From the NCBI GenBank assembly GCA_019192545.1, contig JAHCMI010000034.1:21539-85538 (forward strand): DNA of 64,000 nucleotides, in the 5' to 3' direction. Source of the DNA: Rivularia sp. MS3. GTDB taxonomy: Bacteria; Cyanobacteriota; Cyanobacteriia; Cyanobacteriales; Nostocaceae. This document shows positions 1 to 9,372 of the stretch, piece after piece (the stretch's first letter is position 1; the number at the start of each line of letters is the position of its first letter). A program made the translations under genes and the position numbers. Below the pieces are notes generated by a model. That model saw only the letters and a list, made by a program, of their open reading frames with translations. It made no database searches and had not been told where the DNA came from.

Positions 1-937
1 AGCGCAACAAGTCAGCAATATTCGGATTATCGAATCAGCAACAGTGCCGGATTCGCCATCCTCACCCAAAAAGTCGGTGGTTTTAGCACTTGCTACGATT
101 TTCGGAGGTATTTTAGCAACCGGTATCATATTACTGCTGGAATTAATGGATAACACTTTGAGAGATGCTAGGGATGCAGAACAACTGCTCAACCTGCCGC
201 TGCTTGGAGTTTTACCCCGCTTGCCAGGAAAAACTTTGGTTTTGGAACCTTCAGACAGATTTTTGGATCAAGTAGGTTTGGTAGAACCTTATCGAATGCT
301 GTTCAAAACTTTGGAGTTTCGCAATGACGATGAATTGAAAAAAATTATAGTCAGCAGTACTATCTCTGGTGAAGGTAAATCAGTGGTTGTTTCCCACTTA
401 GCTGCCGTCTCAGCAATGCTGTCTCGAAAAACACTGATAATTGATGCTGATTTACGCAGACCGGTGCAGCATACCTTGTTTAATTTGCCACCGAAACCTG
501 GGATTACCGAGATAATAGAAGGCAGAAGGAGTTTTGTTAATGCCATACAGAAAACGGATGTAGACAATTTAGATGTATTAACCTGCGGCGAACTATACGG
601 AAGGCCTTCACAGTTATTAGAGTCGGCAGAAATGAAGTTGATATTAGAAGAAGCTGCAAAAGAGTACGATTTAGTAATTGTAGATACTCCTCCTGTAAGT
701 GCTTGTGCTGATGCTGCCACTTTAGGTAAACAAAGTGATGGAGTAGTTTTAGTAACACGTCCTAGCTTTACCAACAAAGAAATGCTGCAAAAAGCAGTAT
801 TAGAATTAACTCGCGATCGCATTCCGATTTTGGGAGTAGTAGTAAATGGAATGTCTAGTCTCACAGAAAAATATTACCGCTATCCCGTCAAAAGTTATCA
901 GCCGACAAAACATTTGACTGCTGGGAGAAGAAGGTAG
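1..937 (+). CDS. Polysaccharide biosynthesis tyrosine autokinase (Wzc/BY-kinase), 3' part
   Basis: C-terminal part of a bacterial tyrosine kinase that controls export and chain length of exopolysaccharide at the inner membrane. The frame is open from base 2, so the gene begins before the window. The first codons read like the proline-rich linker before the second membrane segment (SPSSPKKS), followed by a hydrophobic helix (VVLALATIFGGILATGIILL). The cytoplasmic kinase domain shows Walker A (SGEGKS), Walker A' (TLIIDADLRRP) and Walker B (LVIVDTPP). The tail (KYYRYPVKSYQ) has three tyrosines that could be the autophosphorylation cluster. It heads a collinear glycan locus. The family call is firm; the polymer it serves is unknown. 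A GTG at 44 would be an internal codon, not the start. Confidence 0.93.
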   Translation, partial: AQQVSNIRIIESATVPDSPSSPKKSVVLALATIFGGILATGIILLLELMDNTLRDARDAEQLLNLPLLGVLPRLPGKTLVLEPSDRFLDQVGLVEPYRMLFKTLEFRNDDELKKIIVSSTISGEGKSVVVSHLAAVSAMLSRKTLIIDADLRRPVQHTLFNLPPKPGITEIIEGRRSFVNAIQKTDVDNLDVLTCGELYGRPSQLLESAEMKLILEEAAKEYDLVIVDTPPVSACADAATLGKQSDGVVLVTRPSFTNKEMLQKAVLELTRDRIPILGVVVNGMSSLTEKYYRYPVKSYQPTKHLTAGRRR

Positions 938-940
938 TAA

Positions 941-1028
941 CAGCGAGCAGTGAGCAGTGAGCAGTTATGAGTAAAAAATAAACTATTACCAATTATCAAT
1001 GCCCAATGCCCAATGCCCAATGCCCAAT
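941..1028. repeat. Heptamer-type short tandem repeats (GAGCAGT, CCCAATG)
   Basis: Two runs of 7-bp units lie between the kinase and the ligase-like gene: three copies of GAGCAGT at about 943-966 and four of CCCAATG at about 1000-1026. Such short tandemly repeated sequences are typical of heterocystous cyanobacteria. The same units recur elsewhere in the window. Confidence 0.8.
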
Positions 1029-1054
1029 TACCAACTATCAGTTAAGAATTAAAC

Positions 1055-2449
1055 ATGTTAAGTAATGGAGAGTTAGGCGCTTCGTTTTATTTGTCAGTCT
1101 TGATGGGGTTGATAGGGATTGGCATTGGTATAGCTGTGGGATTTGGGGCTGGTGCAGTACCTGTTTATGTCGGTTTGCTTTTGGCTGTAGTTGCGGTACT
1201 AATATTCTTTTTTGCTCGGTTTGAACAAGCGGTACTAACTTTACTGGTTTTACGCAGTGCTTTAGATCCTTTTTCTGCACAACAGGTACCTGCTGCTTTT
1301 GCAATTGGATTGGACTTGCTAACTATACTTTATGTGATAGTTCAATTATTATTAAGACAAAAAATTAATACAGATAAATTTTTCTGGTTTTTTGCTGCAT
1401 GGGTAGCATTTTTGGGAATATGGATAGTGCTACCGCTAGTTGGTTGGGGATTGTTAGGAACAACTTATTTTTTAGACGGTATAAGAGAATGGATGCGAAT
1501 ATTCTCTTGGCTGATGGTATATCTGTTGGTAATGCAGTTAAAGGAGAAAATTCATCCAGAAAAAGCGATTACGGTGCTATTTTTTAGCCTTTTAGTACCT
1601 TTAACAGTTGGATTATTGCAACTAGCTATACCTTCAAGTCTTCCTGCTGCTATCAGCTGTAATAACTGTCTGAATTCAACTTTAGGACATCCTAGCACTT
1701 TCGGGACTTTTTTATTTTTATTTATTAGCTTCACATTATGGAAGCTGGGATATATAAGGGAAAGACGCTGGTTGTGGCTGACGCTGCTAGGGATTTTGGC
1801 ATTTTTTATGGTGATGACAAAATCTCTTACTAGTTTGATTATGATGTCAGTGTTCTTAGTAAGTTTAATTGCTCCAAAATTAAACTTATTAAAACTGATT
1901 GGGGGACTTTTGTTTATCGCAATGGTGTTTTATCTATTTGGAAGTACTGAATTAGGAAGCGAAAAGTTAGCTGCACTTCTAGAAACACCGATTTTTAATC
2001 AAGATTTAGATATATCGCGAACAATTTTATTATCATTTGGAGATGGCAACAGTGCTAATTGGCGAATCGCTCAGTGGACTTTTTTGATAGATGCTTGGAA
2101 AGAATCGCCACTTTTGGGATATGGTTTAGGCACAAGTAAATATATTACTTATTTTCAAAATTATGCTCATAACGATTATCTTAGATTCCTGGCAGAAACT
2201 GGAATTATTGGATTTATAAGTTTTATTATATTTTTAGGAGTGCAGATTGGTTTTCTAATTAAATATCTGCGAAATTCTCCATTAGGAAGTCCCCGTCGAA
2301 GACTTTGCGTCACAATGATATCTATTTTTGTCGCAGTCATTCTAGGGATGGCAACCGATAACGTTTGGAGTCATACAACTTTATTCTTCTACTGGTGGCT
2401 GCTATTTGCAATTGTTGGTTGGGGAGAAGGAGAAGGTAATTCGCCGTAA
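1055..2449 (+). CDS. O-antigen ligase/polymerase-like membrane protein (Wzy/WaaL family)
   Basis: Polytopic membrane protein of 464 aa with about 10-12 hydrophobic helices. Near the C-terminus the segment LGYGLGTSKYI...HNDYLRFLAETGIIGF matches the periplasmic-loop signature of O-antigen ligase/polymerase proteins (GxGxG...HNxxL...E.G..G). These join or transfer undecaprenyl-linked oligosaccharide on the periplasmic side of the inner membrane. It follows the Wzc-type kinase and precedes the glycosyltransferases and flippase, so a Wzy polymerase role is most likely. Ligase and polymerase cannot be told apart by sequence alone. The last residues (GWGEGEGNSP) look like repeat-derived filler. Confidence 0.85.
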   Translation: MLSNGELGASFYLSVLMGLIGIGIGIAVGFGAGAVPVYVGLLLAVVAVLIFFFARFEQAVLTLLVLRSALDPFSAQQVPAAFAIGLDLLTILYVIVQLLLRQKINTDKFFWFFAAWVAFLGIWIVLPLVGWGLLGTTYFLDGIREWMRIFSWLMVYLLVMQLKEKIHPEKAITVLFFSLLVPLTVGLLQLAIPSSLPAAISCNNCLNSTLGHPSTFGTFLFLFISFTLWKLGYIRERRWLWLTLLGILAFFMVMTKSLTSLIMMSVFLVSLIAPKLNLLKLIGGLLFIAMVFYLFGSTELGSEKLAALLETPIFNQDLDISRTILLSFGDGNSANWRIAQWTFLIDAWKESPLLGYGLGTSKYITYFQNYAHNDYLRFLAETGIIGFISFIIFLGVQIGFLIKYLRNSPLGSPRRRLCVTMISIFVAVILGMATDNVWSHTTLFFYWWLLFAIVGWGEGEGNSP

Positions 2450-2566
2450 GTAATTAGTGATAAATATTGAAAATATTTTACACTCAACTGTGTATCAAAT
2501 AATTAGCCGAACCTGATATCATATCCTTCGAGCAAATATTCACTGATACATCAGGAGTTCGATGGA

Positions 2567-3745
2567 GTGATTCAAGCATTAATTAAATCTACAGGCGATC
2601 GCCTAAAAATAAATCATCAAAAGCATAAAAAAGATTCTGACAAAATTACAATTATTCATCCGAGCGCGGGTGTTAATTGGAGCGGTGGCTCGGAAATTTT
2701 TGCTATAGAAATAGCTCGTCGTCTATCTACCTATTTCGAGGTAGAACTTTTGAGTGGTGCTGAATGCGGAGATTTTTCTCGTATTTCTGGAGGTATACCT
2801 CGTGCTTATACTTACGATTTAATCAATCAACCATTAGTTAAAAATTTAGTTCATCGGTTTGCAAATCATCCCGAAATTGTTATAGAACATTTAACTAACT
2901 TTTTACCTTGCTTTATTCATTGTTTAACTAATTCTACAGATTTAATATTTCCCTGTAACGACTATGGTGGTTTAGCAGTTGCTGCTGCTGTACGTGCAAT
3001 TAAAAATACTCCCATAATTTATACAGAGCATAATAGTTTATTAGCCCAAGGAAAATGTTTAAGAAGAAATTTGCGTTTTTCTCCCGACCATTTAATAGTT
3101 CATAATCATAAAACTGCTGCATTTGCGCGTAATATTAAAACCAATCAACAGGTAAGTATTATTCCCAATGGAGTAGATTTAGAAAAATTTACCGCTCAAG
3201 GTAGCAAGATAGACTTTGGTCTAAATACACCAGTTGTATTGTGTGTAGCTTCTTTAAATCGTAATAATCATAAACGGGTAGATTTAGCAATTAATGCCGT
3301 TTCTCATTTACCTCAAGCAAGTTTAGTATTGTGTGGGGATGGCCCGGATAAAGATTATTTTCAGTCACAAGGCGATAAATTACTCGGTTCAAATCGTTTT
3401 AAAATATGCACTTTCCCCTTTGAAAAAATGCCAGAGGTTTATCGGAGTGCCGATGTATTTACACTTCCTTCTATCAACGAACCTTTTGGTTTTGCTTATA
3501 TCGAAGCAATGGCTTGTGGTTTACCTGTAGTGGCAACTAATGACGAAATGCGCCGCTATATTATTGGTAGTTGCGGTATCTTATGTGATGTTAATAACCC
3601 ACAAATATATGCACGTTCGTTATCTCAAGTATTGCAAGGAGAATCGCTGCTTCATCCCCGAAAAAATGCTTTCAGATTCAGTTGGGACACAGTAGCATTA
3701 AAATATCGTGATGTAATTTTAAATACTATCAAAAAAAATTTATAG
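2567..3745 (+). CDS. Glycosyltransferase family 4, copy 1 of duplicated module
   Basis: GT-B fold glycosyltransferase (392 aa) that uses an activated sugar to extend a lipid-linked glycan in the cytoplasm. The N-terminal domain opens with HPSAGVNWSGGSEIFAIE (the GG loop). The C-terminal domain carries VVLCVASLNRNNHKR, LVLCGDGPDKDYF and the E-x7-E donor motif in EPFGFAYIEAMACG. GTG start at 2567, chosen for the AGGAG at 2553-2557. It is closely related to the gene at 4998-6182, and each is followed by a GT2 gene, so the pair arose by duplication. Sugar specificity is not readable. Confidence 0.92.
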   Translation: MIQALIKSTGDRLKINHQKHKKDSDKITIIHPSAGVNWSGGSEIFAIEIARRLSTYFEVELLSGAECGDFSRISGGIPRAYTYDLINQPLVKNLVHRFANHPEIVIEHLTNFLPCFIHCLTNSTDLIFPCNDYGGLAVAAAVRAIKNTPIIYTEHNSLLAQGKCLRRNLRFSPDHLIVHNHKTAAFARNIKTNQQVSIIPNGVDLEKFTAQGSKIDFGLNTPVVLCVASLNRNNHKRVDLAINAVSHLPQASLVLCGDGPDKDYFQSQGDKLLGSNRFKICTFPFEKMPEVYRSADVFTLPSINEPFGFAYIEAMACGLPVVATNDEMRRYIIGSCGILCDVNNPQIYARSLSQVLQGESLLHPRKNAFRFSWDTVALKYRDVILNTIKKNL

Positions 3746-3883
3746 GGAAACTCGATAGATGCTATGATTTAAATCAATCACAAAATTATCTTGACAAAAA
3801 ATATACCTTTATACAGAAGTAAATATACAAAATACTACATAGCATCTTGTTAAGGACTTATATAGCAAAGAGGTTTTATTTAA

Positions 3884-4834
3884 ATGCCATGTTGTTCTAT
3901 TATTATTCCTGCTTATAACGCCATAACATATCTGCCAGAAACTTTAGAAAGTTTGTTAAATCAGACTTTTACAGATTTTGAAGTTTTGATTGTTGATGAT
4001 GGAAGTTACGATAATATTATAGATTGGGCTGCTGAAATTAAAGACCCGCGAGTCAGATTTTTTTCTCAAAATAACAAAGGTGTTTCAGCCGCAAGAAATT
4101 TAGGCATTAAACAAGCTAAAGGAGAATATATTGCATTCCTTGACGCTGATGATTTATGGGAATCGACGAAATTAGAAAAACAGTTGCAACTGTTGAAAAA
4201 CAATCCCTCATTAGGCTTAGTGCATACTGAAATGCTTGTAATTGACGAACAAAGTAAATCTTTAGGAAGGAAATTTACATCTAACGTGGAAGGTGATGCT
4301 CTGAAAAGATTATTAGAGCGAAATACAATAGTGACTTCTTCAGTAATAGTTCGTCATAGCTGCTTGCAAGCAGTAGGAAATTTCGATGAAAATTTAACTT
4401 CCTCTGAAGATTGGGAACTTTGGGTTCGTATCGCTTCACGTTATTTTATAGCGCAAATAAAAGAACCTTTAGTTTATTATCGGCAACATGCCAACAATAC
4501 TACCAAAAATTGGCAAATGCTCGAACAGGATTTATCTTCTATCGAGCAAGTGTTTCAATCTGTTCCTCAAGAATTATCTTATCTAAAACAACGTACTTAT
4601 GCTTATGCCAATATTTATTTAGCTTGGAAAGCTTTAGAAACTGGTTACTGCGAGCAAGCAGCCTATTTTCGCAATCAATCCATCAACCATTATTTTAATA
4701 TCCTCTTTTGTGCTAATTTTATTCGCTTAAGCTTAGCGATCGCGCTGTTACAAATTTTCGGTAACGACGGTTTTAGCCGTATCAAATCTATGATTTACAC
4801 GGTACGTCGGCGTTGTTCTACTGTTAAATTATAA
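3884..4834 (+). CDS. Glycosyltransferase family 2, copy 1 of duplicated module
   Basis: GT-A fold inverting glycosyltransferase of 316 aa. It begins with SIIIPAYNA and has VDDG (nucleotide binding), GVSAARNLGI, FLDADDLW (the DxD metal site) and a later SSEDWELWVRIA segment (the ED catalytic-base region). The C-terminal 90 residues are helical, and the last part is hydrophobic (FIRLSLAIALLQIFG) and may contact the membrane. It lies 138 bp after its GT4 partner and resembles the GT2 at 6515-7471. It probably adds one sugar to the repeat unit of the locus. Confidence 0.9.
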   Translation: MPCCSIIIPAYNAITYLPETLESLLNQTFTDFEVLIVDDGSYDNIIDWAAEIKDPRVRFFSQNNKGVSAARNLGIKQAKGEYIAFLDADDLWESTKLEKQLQLLKNNPSLGLVHTEMLVIDEQSKSLGRKFTSNVEGDALKRLLERNTIVTSSVIVRHSCLQAVGNFDENLTSSEDWELWVRIASRYFIAQIKEPLVYYRQHANNTTKNWQMLEQDLSSIEQVFQSVPQELSYLKQRTYAYANIYLAWKALETGYCEQAAYFRNQSINHYFNILFCANFIRLSLAIALLQIFGNDGFSRIKSMIYTVRRRCSTVKL

Positions 4835-4997
4835 TCAGAGATTTAGATAGAAAAAGTAGAATAGTCCAAGGAAAAGGCAAGATATATGGGAGTTAAAGCA
4901 TTTTAAAGATACTTAACTCCTAATAATTAACTTCTTCGATTTCAGTTTAAAAATCCAATTTTTTTTCTTTATTTTTTTTTATTCAGAGTTTAACAAA

Positions 4998-6182
4998 GTG
5001 ATTAGACAACTAGTAAACATAGCTAATAATTCCGGGCAACAGTCGCAAGGCAAACAAAAACCCTTAAAAGTGACTATTCTTCATCCTAGTGCGGGAGTGA
5101 ATTGGAGCGGCGGCTCGGAAATTTTTGCCATTGAAATGACTCGTCGTTTATCTGCTTATTTTGATGTAGAGCTTTTAAGTGGTGCTGAATGCGGCGAATT
5201 TTCTCTGAAAGCTGGGGGTGTTTCTCGTGCTTATACTTATGACTTGATTAATCAACCTTTGATTAAAAATTTAGTTCATCGGTTTGCAAATCACCCTGAA
5301 ATTATTATTGAACATTTAACTAATTTTCTACCTTGTTTTAGTCGCTGCCTGATTAACTCGACAGATTTAATTTTTCCTTGCAACGATTATGGTGGTTTAG
5401 CAGTGGCTGCTGCTGTACGCGCTATCAAAGGTACTCCGATTCTCTATACCGAACATAATGGCTTGCTAGCTCAGGGAAAATGTTTAAAGCGCAATCTATA
5501 TTTCTCTCCAGACACTCTGGTAGTTTTTGATAAAAAGACTGCTGCATTTGCTCATGAGATTAAACCACAACAGCAGTTAAACATTATTTCTAATGGAGTC
5601 GATTTAAACAGATTTACTCCTAATGGAACTAAACTAAATTTTGGTTTAACAACGCCGATTGTGTTGTGTGTCGCCTCTTTAAATCGTAATAATCACAAAC
5701 GAGTTGACTTAGCAATCAATGCTGTTTCTCGCTTATCTCAAGTGAGCTTATTAGTATGTGGAAACGGTCCCGATAGAGATTATTTTCAAGCACGGGGCGA
5801 TGAATTGCTCGGTGCAAATCGGTTCAAAATATCTACTTTTTCCTTTGACAAAATGCCAGAAGTTTATCGTAGTGCCGATGTGTTTACCCTTCCTTCTATC
5901 AACGAACCTTTCAGCTTAGCTTATATGGAAGCAATGGCAAGTGGTTTACCGGTAGTTACAACTGATGATGAAATACGCCGCTATATTGTTGGCGATAGCG
6001 GTATATTGTGCGATGTCACAAATCCACAAATTTATGCAGATGCATTATTTCAGGTATTGAAAACAAACTGGCAGCAAAAAGCGCTTAATAACGCCGCAAG
6101 GTTTAGTTGGGATAACATAGCTTTGAAATACAGAAATATTATTTTAGAAACTATTAACAGAAAAAAGGAGGAAACAGTCTAA
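4998..6182 (+). CDS. Glycosyltransferase family 4, copy 2 of duplicated module
   Basis: GT-B glycosyltransferase of 394 aa, a close paralogue of the gene at 2567-3745. Long stretches are nearly identical, for example HPSAGVNWSGGSEIFAIE, AYTYDLINQPL, NDYGGLAVAAAVRAIK and CVASLNRNNHKR. The donor motif reads EPFSLAYMEAMASG, so it differs from copy 1 (EPFGFAYIEAMACG) next to the first catalytic glutamate. The GTG at 4998 is the first plausible start, with no clear ribosome-binding site. Divergence concentrated in acceptor- and donor-facing residues would fit a change in sugar, but this is inference. Confidence 0.92.
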   Translation: MIRQLVNIANNSGQQSQGKQKPLKVTILHPSAGVNWSGGSEIFAIEMTRRLSAYFDVELLSGAECGEFSLKAGGVSRAYTYDLINQPLIKNLVHRFANHPEIIIEHLTNFLPCFSRCLINSTDLIFPCNDYGGLAVAAAVRAIKGTPILYTEHNGLLAQGKCLKRNLYFSPDTLVVFDKKTAAFAHEIKPQQQLNIISNGVDLNRFTPNGTKLNFGLTTPIVLCVASLNRNNHKRVDLAINAVSRLSQVSLLVCGNGPDRDYFQARGDELLGANRFKISTFSFDKMPEVYRSADVFTLPSINEPFSLAYMEAMASGLPVVTTDDEIRRYIVGDSGILCDVTNPQIYADALFQVLKTNWQQKALNNAARFSWDNIALKYRNIILETINRKKEETV

Positions 6183-6514
6183 ATATTGTTATTTAAAATA
6201 CAAAATAATCAAATAGCTATGCACAAAGTATTTATGCTTATATACAAAAGCATGACCACCTTAGAATATACAATTTAATAAATATAAGAATAGCCGCAAC
6301 GCCGCATATTTTCTTTGGAGGCTACTGTGACGGAAATATTAGTTTTGTGACAACTGCGGCCATTCCTGAAATCAACGTCAATTACCAAATAAATCCGAAA
6401 TTAATCAAATAATTATTTTTTTAACTATCTATTCAACCTTGCGAATCAAAATAAATAAATCTGAAATTAAATAAAAACAAAACGAAAATAAAACAACAAT
6501 ACAAACATTGAATT
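6183..6514. repeat. Gene-free spacer with a short copy of the TTACGCAA-type dispersed element (about 6288-6366)
   Basis: No coding signal. The stretch from GAATAGCCGCAACGCCGCATA to ACAACTGCGGCCATTCC is a shortened copy of the mobile repeat also found near 27232, 34976, 36025 and 43529. The two ends are imperfect inverted repeats of each other (GCCGCAAC / ACTGCGGCC). Confidence 0.6.
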
Positions 6515-7471
6515 ATGCCGAAAGTATCTGTGATTATTCCAACTTATAACGCCATGAGGTTTCTGCCAGAAACTCTCAAAAGTATTTTTAGACAGACTTT
6601 TACCGACTTTGAAATATTAATTGTTAATGATGGTAGTTCTGATGATATTGTGGAATGGGTTTCACAAATAACAGACCCGCGAGTTAAATTGATTTCGCAA
6701 GTAAATCAGGGTGTGTCCGCAGCACGAAATACTGGAATTCGCAACGCTCAAGGAGAGTATATTGCTTTTATTGATGCCGATGATTTATGGGAAGCAACAA
6801 AGTTAGAAAAGCAAGTTAAGTGTATGCAAGCTAATCCCAATGTCGGTTTAGTTTATACCTGGACGGCTTTTATAGACGAGTTTGGTAAACCCACAGGAAT
6901 ATCGAAGGTTTCTCATTCTCAAGGAGATGTATGGGAAGAAATTGTGATTCAAGATATGATATCTACCGGTACTTCGGCAATGGTTCGTGCTGAATGCTTT
7001 GATAAAGTAGGTCTTTTTGATGTAAGACTAAGTATCGGAGAAGATAGAGATATGTGGACTCGGATTGCTGCCATGTATCATTTTGCAGTCGTAAAAGAAT
7101 TTTTAACTCTTTATCGGAGACATTCTCACAATACAACTATAAGTAATGATAAAATAATTCCTCAATTGTCTTTGGTAATTGAAAAAACTTTTGCAAATGC
7201 TCCAAAGCACTTACTCTATTTAAAGGATCGTAGCTACTGCTGGATTAATATTTATGCGGCTTGGTCTTCTATTCAAGAGGAGAAAGACTACGAGCAAGCG
7301 GTATTCTATCGCAGACAAGCAGTCCAACATTATCCTCGAATACGTTTTACATCAATGTATTTACGCCAGACTATAGCTATAACAATGTTAGCCTTATTAG
7401 GAACTCGAAATTACGGTAAAGTGCGGGGGCTTAGAAAAACCTTATTTAATCGGAACAGCGGTATTGTTTGA
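6515..7471 (+). CDS. Glycosyltransferase family 2, copy 2 of duplicated module
   Basis: GT-A glycosyltransferase of 318 aa. Signatures are SVIIPTYNAMRFLPETL, VNDGSSDD, GVSAARNTGI, FIDADDLW (DxD) and GEDRDMWTRIA (catalytic region). It is paralogous to 3884-4834, with shared landmarks such as RQTFTDFEILIV, EYIAF.DADDLWE.TKLEKQ and YRRHSHNTT. By eye it is clearly more diverged than the two GT4 copies are from each other. It follows its GT4 partner after a spacer carrying a dispersed repeat, and precedes the flippase. Confidence 0.9.
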   Translation: MPKVSVIIPTYNAMRFLPETLKSIFRQTFTDFEILIVNDGSSDDIVEWVSQITDPRVKLISQVNQGVSAARNTGIRNAQGEYIAFIDADDLWEATKLEKQVKCMQANPNVGLVYTWTAFIDEFGKPTGISKVSHSQGDVWEEIVIQDMISTGTSAMVRAECFDKVGLFDVRLSIGEDRDMWTRIAAMYHFAVVKEFLTLYRRHSHNTTISNDKIIPQLSLVIEKTFANAPKHLLYLKDRSYCWINIYAAWSSIQEEKDYEQAVFYRRQAVQHYPRIRFTSMYLRQTIAITMLALLGTRNYGKVRGLRKTLFNRNSGIV

Positions 7472-7593
7472 TAATATCTCTTTAAACTCGTGCGGAGTGA
7501 TGAGTTATGAGTGTAATGTTAGTGCCTAATATCCTAAATACCCAATGCTCAAATTCATTGCAAACATACAAATAAAGTATATTTCTTATAAAT

Positions 7594-8979
7594 ATGGGAA
7601 TACGCAATCGAGCCGTTAAGGGCGGATTTATTATGGTTATTCGTCAAGGTTTGGGTATTTTACTCAGCTTGGCGAGCGTTATTTTTATTACAAGAGTTAT
7701 TGGTCCCGAGCAGTATGGTTTTTTTGGTGCGGCTTCAGGAATTGCTACTTTTCTCTACCGTTTGGGACCTTGGGGTTTAGATGTTTATTTGGTGCGTAAA
7801 ACTGAGAACCCAGAGCAGCAAGAATATAATCAAGCTTTTACTATTTTACTAGCCGTTAGTACGGTATTTGCTTTAAGTCTGATTTTGGGAAGAGATATTA
7901 TTGGTAATATTCTCAGAATAGAAGAAGTTTCACCACTTTTATTTACTTTAGCTTTTACAATTCCCCCTTTCCTTTTAAAAGTACCTGCAACAGCCAAACT
8001 CGAACGAGATTTAAATTTTCAACGAATTGCTTTCAACGAATTAATCAGCCAAATTACCTATTACATCGTTGCTATCCCGATGGCATTTCAAGGCGCTGGT
8101 GCTTGGGCACCGGTAACGGGTTTATTAGTGCAAAACTATATTTTATTTATACTGAGTCAAACAGGTGCCAACTTAAAATTCGGTTTGGCTTGGAACCCTA
8201 AATTAGCTAAAGAAATAATCGGTTTCGGTTTTACTTTTTCAGCATCTAGCTGGACTTGGGAATTACGAACATTAGTTAATCCAGTAATTGTAGGGCGCTT
8301 TGCTGGTGCCGAAGCAGTTGCCTTTGTGGCTTTAGCCATACGGTTAGTAGAAATGCTTTCCTTTGTTAGATATATTGCTTGGCGTTTGGCGATCGCTGCT
8401 TTAGCAAAATTCAAAGAAAATAAACCTCGTTTGCGTAGTAGCGTTGAAGAAGGAATGCATTTACTAGCTTTGAGTGTGGGTTTGCCAATGGCAGGTTTTT
8501 CCTTAGCAGGGCCAATAATATTAAATATAGTCTTTGGTAAAAATTGGAATCCAGTACTAGAAGTATATCCATTTATAGCAGTTAGCTACATTGCTTATTC
8601 AGTCTTGAATTTACATACTTCTGTACTTTACTTACTAGGTAAAAACATGCGAGTTACCTGGTTTAATTTAGTTCACGTCATACTATTTATAGGTGCGGCG
8701 TTTGTATTAGTCCCAAAACTGGGAATGATTGGATATGGATGGGCTGAAATATGTACTTTATTTAGCTATATTATCCTACATTTATACGTTTCCAAAGAAA
8801 TTGGTACGCCAAACTATACAACTGCTTTTATTTGGTTTACTCTTTCAATTAGTGTATTAATTATCGGCACCCTCGAAAGTCCGTTACGTTATTTTTCTGT
8901 ATTGTTATTATTGCTTCCTTTAATATCAACAAAAGAAAGAAATAATTTGTGGGGATATTATCAGATATTAAGGTCGTAA
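7594..8979 (+). CDS. Oligosaccharide flippase (Wzx, MOP/MATE-like superfamily)
   Basis: 461-aa polytopic membrane protein with about 12-14 helices. It opens with a short basic segment and VIRQGLGILLSLASVIFITRVIGPEQYGFFGAASGIATFLYRLG, the N-terminal signature of polysaccharide flippases. Wzx proteins translocate undecaprenyl-PP-linked repeat units across the inner membrane. Its place downstream of the glycosyltransferases and the Wzy-like gene completes a Wzx/Wzy-type pathway in one transcriptional direction. The substrate is not predictable. The start ATG at 7594 has no strong ribosome-binding site; a second in-frame ATG at 7633 is possible. Confidence 0.9.
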   Translation: MGIRNRAVKGGFIMVIRQGLGILLSLASVIFITRVIGPEQYGFFGAASGIATFLYRLGPWGLDVYLVRKTENPEQQEYNQAFTILLAVSTVFALSLILGRDIIGNILRIEEVSPLLFTLAFTIPPFLLKVPATAKLERDLNFQRIAFNELISQITYYIVAIPMAFQGAGAWAPVTGLLVQNYILFILSQTGANLKFGLAWNPKLAKEIIGFGFTFSASSWTWELRTLVNPVIVGRFAGAEAVAFVALAIRLVEMLSFVRYIAWRLAIAALAKFKENKPRLRSSVEEGMHLLALSVGLPMAGFSLAGPIILNIVFGKNWNPVLEVYPFIAVSYIAYSVLNLHTSVLYLLGKNMRVTWFNLVHVILFIGAAFVLVPKLGMIGYGWAEICTLFSYIILHLYVSKEIGTPNYTTAFIWFTLSISVLIIGTLESPLRYFSVLLLLLPLISTKERNNLWGYYQILRS

Positions 8980-9372
8980 TGAAGTTAAAGGTCAAAGCTT
9001 AAAGGTTAAAGTTTGTATATTTTAAATATACTAATAATGTTTATGATTACGGAAAGATTTGAGGTTTTGAAATTGTAGGTTAGGTTAAACGCAAAAGTAA
9101 TGTTTATATTTTACGAAAGGTTTAGTATGCGTCGTAATTAAACATTAACGTTTTATTTTTATATTAAGAGCAAGAATATTTGTATCAGACTTATAAAGTG
9201 TTTTAACAACAGCTAAATCGCGATTGCGAATTAATTACTTTTTTCTTAATCAATGGTGCGTGACGCTATAAATTTAATTGATTCGTTGATTCATTTTAAC
9301 TATTTCGCAGCACCACACACCCTGAAAAACTGAATTTTTTGTTTGATTCTATATGGTGATGTTGGGTTACAT
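8980..9372. other. Gene-free spacer left of the insertion sequence
   Basis: No ORF of merit. It starts with heptamer filler (AAGGTCAAAGCTTAAAGGTTAAAG at about 8989-9012) and an AT-rich stretch. It ends with TGATGTTGGGTTACAT, the left half of a cyanobacterial hairpin repeat whose right half lies beyond the IS element. Confidence 0.6.
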
